Assembly (NCBI RefSeq): GCF_036850765.1
Contig: NC_089491.1
Span: 87,018,740 to 87,082,739, forward strand
DNA length: 64,000 nucleotides
Source of the DNA: Saccopteryx bilineata
Taxonomy: Eukaryota; Chordata; Mammalia; Chiroptera; Emballonuridae
Direction of reading: 5' to 3'
Positions 24,457 to 35,990 of the stretch are shown one piece after another. The notes below the pieces were generated by a model that saw nothing but the letters and a program-made list of their open reading frames with translations, made no database searches and had not been told where the DNA came from. The position numbers and the translations under genes are program-made. The first letter of the stretch is position 1, and every line of letters begins with the position of its first letter.

Positions 24457-24721
24457 AAATGAGACTAAGAGACATGGACAAGAGTGTGGTGGTTACCAAG
24501 GGTGGGGGGGGAGGGAGGACATGGGAGGGAGGGAGGGAGAGAGTTAGGGGGAGGGGGAGGGGCACAGAGAACTAGATAGAGGGTGACGGAGGACAATCTG
24601 ACTTTGGGCGAGGGGTTTGCAAAATAATTTGATGACAAAATAACCTAGACATGTTTTCTTTGACTATATGTACCCTGATTTATTAATGTCATCCCATTAC
24701 CATTAATAAAAATTTATTAAA
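24457..24721 (+). other. L1 3'UTR with guanine-rich tract
   Basis: 24503-24563 is a run of G-rich blocks (GGGTGGGGGG, GGGAGGGAGGGAGGG, GGGGGAGGGGGAGGGG), a strong candidate for G-quadruplex structure. It is followed by conserved text ending in AATAAAAATTTATT and the A tail. Versions of the tract occur in the two truncated L1 copies at 49450 and 53640 (reverse). Confidence 0.85.
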
Positions 24722-25450
24722 AAAAAAATGGTAGCAAAGAGACCTAAGATGAAAAAAAATGACATTTTAAAAGTCATTTTAAATGAGAATAAACTGCCAA
24801 CATAGACTTATAACTGATGACAATATTCTTCAAAAATGAAGATATTTCCAGATAATCAAAATTTGAGAAAAAATTTCACTGGTTACCTGTGCTAATATAG
24901 CTATTAATGTAAAAGAAATATTTCAGGCAGAGAAAGCTAATCTTAAATCCCAGCTCAAAGATGAAGGTTAAATAAAGATCTATGAAATGGTAATTATATG
25001 GGCAAATATAAATCAAAATTGACTGTATAAAATAGAAACTATATGTTTGTGGTTATAAATATTTTTATATTATTCATTTGTATATACACACAATTAAATG
25101 ACAACATTATAATATCAGAGAGATTGGTTGTGTTTAGCATATTGTAAGATCTTTTTATTAATGAAGTGAATTAAAATTACTTAGTTTTATGAAATTTTAG
25201 ATCAGAATATATTTTTTAATATCTAGGTTGAACCTTAAGAGAATAGAGAATGTATAGTTAGTAAGCTAAAAGAGGGGTAAATGGAAAAGTTTTAAAAATC
25301 AGTTAATTACTTAAAATAAAAAGAAAAGAAAAAGTAAAACAGTCCAGACAAAGAGAAAACTAATAGTAACATAGCAAATTTAAATAAAAAACATCGATAA
25401 GTACTTCAGTTAAAACAACAACAGTAAGACAATTTAGCATAAAAAAGAAC
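24722..25450 (+). mobile_element. Right part of the fossil L1/HAL1
   Basis: Continues the ORF1 remnant left at 17005: ATTCTTCAAAAATGAAG, GATATTTCCAGATAATCAAA and AGAAATATTTCAGGCAGAG are typical of the end of old L1/HAL1 ORF1. The inter-ORF or HAL1-like part follows (GGGCAAATATAAATC). The right edge is uncertain. Confidence 0.6.
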
Positions 25451-27609
25451 TCATCTAGATGTGCTTAAAATATTTATATATTTTAAATACTGTCTTATTT
25501 TATATTTAAAGATTTAAAATTATAACTTTTGAGTACAATAAATATCTGTTGAGGGTACAACTTTGGTCAGACACACAGACTCATAACATACAAGGCTAAA
25601 AAGACAAGTTATTTATCCCCAAGAAATTCAGCTTTTTTCTATAAATATCAGAAAATAAATATCAATACATGTTTTTAATCATAAAAATAAATTAAATTTA
25701 GTCTTTGTTTTGCTTTTCAATTCTATTTGCATTTAAACTTTTTTGGTGGGATCATATATATGCTTACGAAGATATTGCTTTGATTCTATTTTTGGGCATG
25801 TCAGGTAAGCAAATTTATGCAGAATTAACATGAATGAAACAGTTTGCAGCATCTGTTCCATACAATGTGGCTTTCCTCCAGGGTGAAAATATCAATGTTG
25901 CATAGCAACATTTTGAATGAGGAGAAAGTGAACTGTTATTGTTTCTAGGTAGACATAAATATCATAAACAGTGTCATGAAATACTGATTAATGAACTCAG
26001 AAAAGAGGGGAGGAACTAGATCATTCTCATCATAAGACCAGTCTTGCCCATTCTTTCATAATTTTCTGGTTTTGCCATACATGTTTGTTATTTTTTTTTT
26101 CAGATTGAAGAATCAATTCAGGTATTCATTGTGAGCAAGAGTTCTAAAGAATGTGATATTAGTGTATGTGACTCTAAAGATGATAGCAAAGGATGAAATG
26201 CTTAAGGTCAGATATGGTTCCATGTTCAATAAACAGAAGGATTTTTATGTAGTTTCAAATGCATTTATAATATTTTATATAGATTCATATTTATGTATAT
26301 ATATGCAAATAAATATGATTGCATCTATATAATTTTTCTTTCTTTCCTTCTATTTTTCCTTTCTTTTTTTCATCCTTGTTTCCTTCATTCCTTTTTAAAA
26401 TTTTCATTCTGATCCCCTGGCACAATATGGAACATATGGCCTTCATTCTTTTATAATGATTTTCCCTTCTCCTTACAAATCAAACTATGTTTGCATTCCT
26501 TTCTATTGTCAATAGACAATGAGATAGCGTGTTCACATGCTGGTTCTCGGATAGTTGTTATTCAGCAAACTCACAGGAAAAAAGCATTACTATTTTGCTC
26601 ATAATGATCAACAATATTAATGATCTTTAACTTGTCACTCAGTATGTTTCCTTCCCCACTCAGAAATAGCATCTATTCAAAAGTCACTTACGTGAAACAG
26701 GAAGCTGCATATTAGAGCCAGGTTTCAAAAAGTTTTGAAAACCTCATGAAGGCAAGAGTTTGGCACAACAAAGAGAAACAACTTAAAGAAGAGCAGAAGA
26801 TATGAATCTTCTGGCCAGAATAAGAAAAACACATAAAACACAACCTCTGATTATGATTTTGAAATCATAATGTGTCTTCCTTGGCATAAAACTGGAGATG
26901 ACTGCAACAAACAGCACTTTTTGTTTGGCACAGTCTCAAAGTGTGCCTCCAAAAAGCCAACATTTGGCAGAATGAGACTAATTTTTTCTCTTTTCATATG
27001 AACTGAGGGATGCCATTTCAATTTCTTTGTATATGAAGAAAACTATGTACCTATTTATGTTCACAGTGTTTCAATACCCAAGGTTATTAGTCCCTTATCT
27101 ATTTTGATTTTATAAGCCAATTACTTCCTATATCTGTTGACAGTGTAATGTGTTTGGGTATATGTGTGTGTATGCATGTATCCAGGATCAGGGTTTGGGA
27201 AATTCCTAATGAAACATAATGTTCGATCTAGTTAAATTGTGAATAAAATAAAAGAATTATGGGTACCTGCCAAAAAAACACACTCTGAAAGAGTTTCCAT
27301 TGGCCATGTCTGAAATGATTTCAGCATTAAAAAATGATTGTAAACCCTCAAGACTTACTAATTAAAACTCAAATCTACAAGTCCACAATAAAGATAAATT
27401 TTAAAAGAGTCAAAAATAAAATGCTTTCTTACAAAGAAATATCCTCTAATAGATGTGGAAGGATTAATGAAATCAGAAAATAATCATTTGGAAAACATAA
27501 TGGTAATTCTAAATTAGGGTGAAACTAATCAATGGATGAAAAAATTATTGAGTTTGTAGGTATTATTTAATGACAAAGGGAAAATGGCAATTTTTGAGTT
27601 GTAAAAACT
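25451..27609. other. No gene recognised
   Basis: About 2.1 kb without a clear coding block, RNA gene or recognised repeat. CT-rich near 26338-26395. It may be ancient unrecognised repeats or unique intergenic or intronic DNA. Confidence 0.5.
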
Positions 27610-27785
27610 GTTTATCTTCCTGGTGTTGAGTTTTACAAGTTCTTTATAAATTTTGGTTATTAACCCCTTATTAGTCGTATTGTCAAATATGTTCTCCCAC
27701 TGTGTGGTTTACCTTTTTATTTTGTTCATATTGTCTTTAGCTGTGCAAAAACTTTTTAGTTTGATGTAATCCCATTTGTTTATTT

Positions 27786-28129
27786 CAGGGGTAGTCAACC
27801 TTGTTATACATATTGCCCGCCTTTGTGTCTCTGTTAGTAGTAACATTTTCTAGCCGCCCACTGGTTCCAAAGTAATGATGATTTATAAAATGGGGAAGTA
27901 ACTTTACTTTATAAAATTTATAAAGCAGAGTTACAGCAAGTTAAAGCATATAATAATAATTACTTACCAAGTACTTTATGTCAGATTTTTGCTAAATTTG
28001 GCACTGTTTAAAACAACTTATTATAGTAAAATCTATCTTTTTATTTATACTTTGTTTGCTTTGCTAATGCCCACTATGAAAGCTGAAATGCCCACTATTG
28101 GGCAGTAGGGACCAGGTTGACTACCACTG
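27786..28129. mobile_element. hAT-like non-autonomous DNA transposon (344 bp)
   Basis: The ends read CAGGGGTAGTCAACCT and, on the complement of the right end, CAGTGGTAGTCAACCTG, a 16-bp imperfect terminal inverted repeat. The flanks are GTTTATTT (27778-27785) and GTTTATTA (28130-28137), an 8-bp duplication with one mismatch, the size made by hAT transposases. It has no coding capacity. The host is antisense L1 text that reads through when the element is removed. Another superfamily with 8-bp duplications is possible, but CAG ends favour hAT. Confidence 0.85.
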
Positions 28130-28841
28130 GTTTATTAGGTCCTTTATTTCCCTTCCATGTGGAGATACATCAGCAAATATATTGCTACAAGTGATGTCGG
28201 AGAGCTTATTGCCTATGTTTTCTTCTAGGATGCTTATAGTTTCATGACTTACATTTAAGTCTTTTATCCATTTTGAGTTTATTTTTGTGAATGGTATAAA
28301 TTGGGGATCTAGTTTCATTTTTTTGCAGTTAGCTGTCCAATTTTCCCAACACCATTTGTTAAAGAGACTGTCTTTACTCCACTGTATGCTATTAACACCC
28401 TTATCAATTATCAATTGTTCTTAAAGGTGTGAGTTTATTTCTGCGTTCTCTGTTCTGTTCCATTGATCTATATGCCCATTCTTATGCCAGTACCAAGCTG
28501 TTTGAGTACAATGGCTTTGTAGTATAACTTGATGTCTGGAAGTGTGATACCACCCACTTTATTCTTCTATTTCAAGATTGCTGAGGCTATTCGTGTTCTT
28601 TTTTGATTCCATATAAATATTTGGAATATTTGTTCTATATCTTTGAAGTATGTCATTGGTATTTTAATCAGTATTGCATTGAATTTATAAATTGATTTGG
28701 GTAATAAGGACATTTTAATGATGTTTATTCTTCCTAGCTATGAACACGGTATATACTTTAACTTGTTTGTATCTTCCTTGATTTCTTTTATCAATGTTTT
28801 ATAATTTTTCGAGTACAAGTCTTTAACCACCTTGGTTAAAT

Positions 28842-29552
28842 TTACTCATAGGTATATTTTTGTTTGTTTGTTGCAATAGTGGAGGGGATTGTTTTCTTAA
28901 TTTCTCTTTCAGACAGATCATCGTTGGTGTATAAAAATGCCTCTGATTTCTGAGTATTAATTTTATATTCTGACACCTTGCTGAATTCCTTTATCAGATC
29001 CAGTAGTTTTTTGACTGAGACTTTAGGATTGTCTATGTTCAGTATCATATCATCAGCAAATAATAATAGTTTCACTTTTTCTTTTCCAATTTGGATGCTT
29101 TTTATTTCTTCTTCTTGTCTGATTGCTGTGGCTAGGAGTTCCAGAACTATATTGATAAAGAGTGGTGAAAGGGGGCACCCCTGCCCTGTTCCTGATCTTA
29201 ATGGGATTACTTTTAATTTTTGCCCTTTGAATATGATGTTGGCTGTGTGCCTGTCATAGATGGCCTTTATCATGTTGAGGTATGTTCCCTGTATTGCCAC
29301 TTTGCTGAGAGTTTTAATCATAAATGGGTGCTGGATTTTATTGAATGCTTTTTCTGCATCTATTGATATTATCATGTGGCTTTTGTCCTTCCTTTTGTTT
29401 ATGTGATGAATCATATTGATTGATTTGAAAATATTGTACCAGCCTTGCCTCCTCAAAATAAATCCCACTTGGTCATCATGTATGATTTTTTTCACGTATT
29501 GCTGAATTCGGTTTGCTAATATTTTGTTAAAAATTTTAGCATCTAAATTCAT
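28842..29552 (-). pseudogene. L1-ORF2: L1 ORF2 reverse transcriptase fragment
   Basis: A 236-codon open stretch: [64 protein letters not shown] and the active-site motif FADDMILN. In place of the D of EKAFDKIQ it has N, one of many substitutions. It belongs to the antisense L1 and is flanked by broken frames, so it cannot act on its own. Confidence 0.88.
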
Positions 29553-31228
29553 CAGAGATATTGCCCTATAGTTTTTGTTGTTATTTGTTTGTTTTTGTTT
29601 TTTAGTTTTCTTTCTTTGTGTTGTCTTTTCCTGGTTTTGGAATCAGAATTATGCTCACCTCATAAAAGGAGCTTGGAAGTTTTCCCTCATATTGAATTTT
29701 TTGAAATAACTTGAGAAGGTAAGGAGTTAGTTCTTCTTTGAATGTTTGGTAGAATATGCCTGTGAAGCCATCTGTCCCAGGGCTTTTGTTTGTTGGGAGT
29801 TTTTTGATAACTGTTTCGATCTCATTTGTTTTATTTGGTCTATTTAGGTTTTCTGATTCTTCCAGATTGATTTTTGAAAGATTATATTTTTCAAGGAATT
29901 TGTCTATTTCACCTAGGTTGTCTAATGTTTGGCATACAGTTCTTCATAGCATTTCCTTACAATGTTTTGTATTTCAGCTGTGTCCGTTGTTACTTCTCCA
30001 CGCTCATTTCTAATTTTATTTATTTGAGTCCTTTATCTTTTTTCTTGGTGAGTTTAGCTAAGGGTTCATTCACTGATCTTTTTTACTTTTTCAAAGAACT
30101 AACTCTTGGTTTCATTGATCCTCTGTATTGTTTTTTTAGTCTCTATGTCATTTATTTCCTCTCTGTTCTTTATTATTTCCTTCCTTCTACTTCCTCTAGA
30201 CTTTACTTGCTGTTCTTTTTCTATATAGTTCTTTTAGTTGCAGGATTAAGTTGTTTATTTGAGATTTTTCTAGCTTCTTAAGGTATGCATGTAATGCTAT
30301 GAACTTCCTTCTTAGGAAAGCTTTTGCTGTGTTCCACAGATTTTGAGTTATTGTATTCTCATTTTTATTTTTTTCAAGGAAATTTTTTATTTCTCCCTTG
30401 ATCTCATTGTTGACCCATTCATTGTTTAATAGCATGCTGTTTAGTTTCCAAGTGTTTGAGTGTTTTTCAGTTTTCCTATTGTAGTTGATTTCTAGTTTAA
30501 TGCCATTGTAGTCAGAGAAGGTACTTGATATGGTTTCAATCTTCTTAAATTTGTTCAGACTCATTTTATGCCCCAATATGTGGTCTATCCTAGAGAATAT
30601 ACCATGTACACTTGAGAAAAATGTATATTCTTCTGCTTTATGGTGAAAGGTTCTGAAGATATCTATTAAATCCAGTTGATCTAGTGTGTCCTTTCATTCT
30701 GCTGTTTCTTTGTTAATTTTTTTTCTTGACGATCTATCCATTGATGTTATTAGGGTATTAAAATTCCCTACTATTATAGTATTGCTGTTGATCTCACCCT
30801 TTATATCCATCAAAATCTGATTCATATATTTATATATTTAGGTGCTCCTATATTAGGTGCATAGATATTTATAATGGTTATCTCTTCCTGTTGGGTTGCT
30901 CCTTTTATCATTATGTAGTGAATTTATTTATTCCTTACTATAGTCTTTGTTTTAAAGTCTATTTTGTGAGATATAAGTATTGCTACCTCAGCTTCTTTTT
31001 TTCACTTCCATTTGCATGAAATGATTTTTTTACATTCTTTTACTTTTAGTCTATGTGTATCTTTTGTTTTGTGGTGGGTCTCCTGTAGACAGCATATGTA
31101 TGAATCCTCTTTTCTTATCCATTCAGCTACCCTATGTCTTTTGATTGGAGCATTTAATCCATTTACATTTAAGGTTATTTTATGTAGTTGTTTTTTGCCA
31201 TTTTTAAAAATCTATATTCCTCTTTTAA

Positions 31229-31290
31229 TATATATATATATTTATATTATATATATATTTATATTATATATAAATATATATATATATATA
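31229..31290. repeat. AT-rich simple repeat
   Basis: TATATA/ATTTATATTATA units in the antisense L1. Confidence 0.85.
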
Positions 31291-33329
31291 TTCCCCCCCC
31301 ACTCTTTGTTCTGTCTACAGCAGACCCCTTCACATTTCTTGCAGCATTATTTTGGTTGTGATGAATTCCTTGAGTTTTTGTTTTTTGTTTTTGTTTTTTT
31401 GTCTGGGAAGCTTTTTATTTCTCCTTCAATTTTAAATGATAGTCTTGCTGGATAAAGTAGTCTTGGTTGTAGGTTCTTGTTCTTCATTACTTTGAATATT
31501 TCTTGCCAATCCCTCTGGCCTCAAGTGTTTCTGTTGAGAGATCGGATGTCATCCTTAAGGGAGTTCTTTTGTAGGTGATTGACTGTTTTTCTCTTACAGC
31601 TTTTAATATTCTTTCTTTATCTCTCAGCTTTGGTATTTTTATTATGATATGTTTTGGTGTGGGTTTCTTTGAGTTATTTTTCAATGGGGTTCTCTCTGCT
31701 TCTTGAACTTGTGCAACTCTTTTCTGCATCAATTTTGGGAAATTTTAATCTAATTTCTTCAAAGAGCTTCTCTAGTCCTTGATCTTTCTCTTTTCCTTCA
31801 GGAACCCCTATTATGTGGATATTGTTTCTCTTCATGTTGTCACAGAGCTCTCTTAGGGTTTCCTTGGACTTTTTGATCCTCTTTTCTTTTTGGTTTTCTG
31901 CTTCTATGTTTTCACTTATCTTGTCCTCTAAGTCGCTGATTCAATCCCCTGTTTCATTCAGCCTGCTTTTATTTCCTTCTAGTGTAGTCTCCATTTCTTA
32001 TATTGTGTTTGTCATTTCTATCTGGTTTTTCTTTATGATTTCTATGTCCTTTTTGATGCTTACAATTTTGTTATTGAGGTGTTTATTAAGTTCATTCATT
32101 GTAGCTTTGAGATCCTTAAGCATCCTAACAATCATTATTTTATACTCTGCCTCTGGTAATTTGATTACTTCCAATTTGTCCAGGACTTTTTCTGAGAATT
32201 TATCTTGTTGAAGCATATGACTTATGCTTCTCTGCCTACCCATTATTCTCTGTATGACTTATGGGCTTCTTCCAGTTGTGATCACCTTACCTAGTAGAGC
32301 CGCTTTGAAGTCTTGATTTGTTTGTTTTCTTCTCAGTTTTCTTAACTCAGTGGTAATCTTGTTTACTGATCTCAGCAGGAGGCTTATTTGAAACTATATC
32401 CAGGAATGGGGTGGTTGTAACCTGAGACTCTGAAGGCTTGATCTGCCATCTTCTCTCAAGGGGCTGGGTGCTTTCTCTGCTTCAGTAGGGCAAGGTGTAT
32501 ATTAGATCTCCATGGGGACCTGAGTTACTGCCCCTCCTCCTACTTCCTGTTTTCAGCTGTGTCTTGTTGCACTGATTGGAGCTGGAGAGCTTTCTGAAGG
32601 TGGGTCTCCCAGAACCACTTTAGGTTTGTGCTGTATGGAGGGATCAACTCTCCCCCAGCTATGGCTGCATCTGCACTGGATGAGTCAGCTTCTCAGGTCA
32701 TCCCATGTATTCCTCTGCCCCAGACTGTCTGTCTCTCTCTCCCCACTTTCCCTTTGGAAGACAAGCCAGCCCTCTCAGCACACCTCATTTCCAGGTCCCC
32801 AGGCAAGTGGCTGTGAGCAATATTTTCTGCTCTTCTCCTTGTAATGAGAGCCCTTCTGTGTCTCAGCCTCAGCCCCCCTTCATTACTGGAAGCAAGGGAG
32901 CTTCCACCTTGCCCCACACTCCCTACCAAACTTGGTGTGTCTTCTTCTTTGCTCCTTGGTTTTTGAGACTTATTCTTGTAGTTCAATATTGGTTTTCACA
33001 CCAATTGTTTCTAAATTAATTTGTAATCCAGTTTGGTGGTGTGAACTGCGAGTCTTGTGTCTGCCCATTCCGCTGCCATCTTGGTTTTGCCCCAAACTGG
33101 GATGCTCTTAAGAATGAAGCAACACTAGTAATAATTGTCCCAGAACAACAGGCATGAACTGGGGTGTATAATCACCTTGATTATAAAATTTTTGTGTCCA
33201 TGTTACTAATCTGATCTTATTGATCTCTCCTAATATGCTATTACAGTTACATGGTCTTTCTACCTTTTATAAGCAAACCAATAAAACATCTACTACAGGG
33301 TCTTTGGAAGAATTGCTTTTCCCAACTGT

Positions 33330-33608
33330 AATTCTCTTCCCACATGTTTATTCATAGTATACTCTTATTTTCTTGAAATCTGTACTCCAAAGTCAATTCC
33401 TCAATGATGCCTTCAATGACCCTCCTAATTAAAATTTTACTAGCCTTTCTCTGATATTTTATATCTCCTTTCTTTGTCTTATTATAGACCCCTATTTATA
33501 AATTTATAATAGAGTATATATTTTAATGATTTATCTTGCTTAGTGTCTGATTCCATGTTAGAATATAAGGTGACTAAAGGCAAGTATTCTTGTTTGTTGG
33601 CCATGGTG

Positions 33609-33657
<49 letters not shown>

Positions 33658-33725
33658 CATAGCTTCTACAAGAACTTCTAGCACTTGATAGGCAGTCAAT
33701 AACTATTTCTTGAAATAATTAAAGT
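33330..33725 (+). mobile_element. L2 LINE 3'-end remnant, plus strand
   Basis: The order is typical of the L2 3' end: CAATTCCTCAATGATGCCTT (33390s), TTATCTTGCTTAGTGTCTGA, TTAGAATATAAGGTGACTAA and the closing TAGGCAGTCAATAACTATTTCTTGAA. A (TA)n expansion at 33611-33653 splits it. Confidence 0.75.
33611..33653. repeat. (TA)n microsatellite
   Basis: About 21 TA units in the L2 remnant. Confidence 0.97.
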
Positions 33726-34073
33726 ATATTTTTTATCATTTCAATTAGAAATATTTGATTTACTGAATATTTATGAAAAATAAATCTATGAATTGCATGA
33801 AATATCAGCCTAAATCTTCATTACAATGGATAACTTTATTCACACATCAAAAAAGAAATTCAACAATTGTTATTTTTAAAAAAAAATTATGTCAGAGTCT
33901 TAATAAAATATAAATAGCAAATTTGGGGTAACATTCAGTGATTTTTCATGCTCAAATTGAGTTGAAAGGATGTGATTTTATTGTTTTGCTTGATTTTCAC
34001 TAATTAGTGGTTGGTTTGAATTATTTTTTCATGTTTCTTGAAACATTATTTTTTCCTACTCAGAGTTCTGTCT

Positions 34074-34215
34074 GCCCTGGCTGGATGTCTCTGCTGGTTG
34101 GAGCATCATCCCCATATGCAGAGGTTGTCAGTTTGATCCCTGATCAGGGCACATACAGGAATAGATGGATGCTTCTGTCTCTCTTTTTCTCTGTGTCCTT
34201 TATTCTTTCTCTAAA
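34074..34215 (+). mobile_element. Short tRNA-derived SINE, plus strand
   Basis: Head GCCCTGGCTGGATGTCTCTG, then GTCAGTTTGATCCCTGATC (B-box part), CAGGGCACATACAGGA and a CT-rich end. A different SINE (34228-34604) follows it. Confidence 0.8.
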
Positions 34216-34227
34216 ATCAAAAAATAA

Positions 34228-34604
34228 TTTTTTTTTGTATTTTCTGAAGCTGGAAATGGGGAGAGACAGTCAGACAGACTCCTGCATGTGCCTGACCGGG
34301 ATCCACCCAGCATGCCCACCAGGGGCGACACTCTGCCCACCAGGGGGCGATGCTCTGCCCCTCCGGGGCGTCTCTCTGCCGCCACCAGAGCCACTCTAGC
34401 GCCTGGGGCAGAGGCCAAGGAGACATCCCCAGCACCTGGGCCATTTTTGTTCCAATGGAGCCTTGGTTGCGGGAGGGGAAGAGAGAGACAGAGGAAGGAC
34501 GGGGGGTGGAGGAGCAAATGGGCACTTCTCCTATGTGCCCTGGCCAGGAATCGAACCTGGGTCCCCCGCACGTCAGGCCGACGCTCTACCACTGAGCCAA
34601 CCGG
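34228..34604 (-). mobile_element. Full-length tRNA-derived SINE, minus strand
   Basis: Poly-T start, TTTTCTGAAGCTGGAAATGG, internal CACCAGGGGGCGATGCTCTG unit, and the complement of the GGTTGGCTCAG head at 34604. Target duplication AAAATAATTTTTTT on the left and TAAATAATTTTTTT on the right. The 80-130-codon ORFs on it are SINE translations. Confidence 0.93.
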
Positions 34605-34620
34605 AATAAATAATTTTTTT

Positions 34621-35549
34621 GAAATTAATTCTTCATTTAAATTTTTTAAAGTGATTCGTGTTTTATGAGTCTTCTTTTATTTGTTTTTAGTGATTTATTT
34701 CTTTTCTAAAAAATCATAGAAAAATTCTTCATTGTAGTTTCTTTTAAATATTAAACATTTTAAATTATTTTACCATAAAAATATGCCACAGCTTTTTTAA
34801 AGCTTAAGAAGTGGAAAAGTGTTTAATAGATTCAAATATAAGCTTATTATTCTAATTGTGAATTTGAAGCCAGCAACCTGGGTTTGAATTCCAGAACCAT
34901 ACTGACATTCTATATTATTATAAGACTTTTGCATAAAATCTTTATACTTCACGGCCACCCTTACATGGTTATTATAAAATGGAATAAAGTAATAAATTTT
35001 AAGTTCTTAATGTTACACTGTTATTTATTAACTATGTAGTAAACTATCAGGTTTTAAGGTAATCAATTATTATTAAGTTTTATTTTTATTAGTCCATTTT
35101 TTATCCAATAATTTTCATATGCATACATATTTGCAGTGATAGAATATTCAATTTTATATCATCTGTTTTTCTTAATAGCATATCATCAATAAGTTTAATG
35201 TTGCAACATAATATGCATAATTTTCATTTTAATGAAATACATATTATTTTATTTAGTAATGGTATAATAACTTATTCAAATATTAAACTAGTACTGTTCA
35301 ATTAATTAAAACTTTTTAACATATACATTTGGTAGAGTGCAGTGAAAGGCCTGGTCATAAACTCATGAGTGGTAGACAAATATGTCCATAAAGCTTTTCA
35401 TAAAAGCAGGTTTTCAAAGATAGCCAAAACTTTAACTAAACAGTGCAGAAAAGTAGGTTTATAGTTGGGAGTACACAAAACATACAGTTCATTCCTGTAT
35501 TATTATTAATTAAAAACTATATTATTTATTTGTATTATAACTGTAAATC
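34621..35549. other. No gene recognised
   Basis: AT-rich, stops in all frames, no repeat recognised. Confidence 0.5.
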
Positions 35550-35990
35550 TACTTTTCCCACCCCTATATATTTATTCCCAGCAGTTCCATTTCTGGGAAT
35601 CTCCTCTAACAAAATCATCATAAATGAGAACAATGATTTATGTACAGAGATTTTATCATGCCATTATTTATGGCAGCCAACAAATGGAGGCCATCCAAAT
35701 ATCCTGCAATGAATGATTAACTCTATTATGATGTAGGCATGAGAATAAAGAACAGGCAGCTAATATAAAATACACTGAAGAAGAATTTTAAAGATATGAC
35801 AAATGTTTGCAATATATTAAAAGAAAAACAGAACTAATTTTAAATTTACAAAATAATAACATGTACATTAAAATGCACACACAAACAAGAAAATATTAGC
35901 AGATATCTCTGAGTAGAGTAATTGTAGGTGATATTTTTTCATCAATTTTCCACATCTTCTGCAATGAATATATATCACTTTAAAGGTCAT
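35550..35990 (+). mobile_element. Old L1M (L1ME/L1MC-like) 3'-end remnant, plus strand
   Basis: TTCCCAGCAGTTCCATTTCT, ATTATTTATGGCAGCC, GGAGGCCATCCAAATATCC and the late AATTGTAGGTGATATTTTTTC follow the order of old L1 ORF2-end/3'UTR sequence. Strongly decayed. The 89-codon ORF at 35443-35712 overlaps it. Confidence 0.65.

Larger units (their letters stand above)
17006..24721 (+). mobile_element. L1: Near-complete, young L1 retrotransposon
   Basis: A single element of about 7.7 kb. It has a CpG-rich 5'UTR, a pyrimidine-rich leader, ORF1, ORF2, a 3'UTR with a guanine-rich tract, a poly-A signal (AATAAA at about 24705) and a short A tail. A 10-bp target duplication, AAAAAAATGG, lies at 16996-17005 and 24722-24731. 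Only three small indels break the reading frames. CpG dinucleotides are still abundant in the 5'UTR, which argues for recent insertion because CpG decays fast when methylated. The 5'UTR of about 2.3 kb is long for an L1. Confidence 0.95.
27610..33095 (-). mobile_element. Antisense, decayed L1 lacking its 3' end
   Basis: Read on the minus strand from 33095: a 5'UTR start with AAGATGGCAGCGGAATGGG; GA-rich 5'UTR; ORF1 remnants (about 32243-31487, coiled-coil then KIPKLRDKERILKA and KRTPLRMTSDLSTETLEAR); ORF2 endonuclease pieces (about 31200-30196); the reverse transcriptase segment; and a C-terminal piece ending near 27610. The ORF2 tail, 3'UTR and poly-A are absent, so the copy was cut or rearranged after insertion. 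A hAT-like element (27786-28129) interrupts it. An AT-rich expansion occurs near 31229-31290. Confidence 0.88.

Noticed and set aside
32626..33019. ORFs of 62-104 codons
   Set aside because: They lie in the antisense L1 5'UTR and are not conserved protein text.
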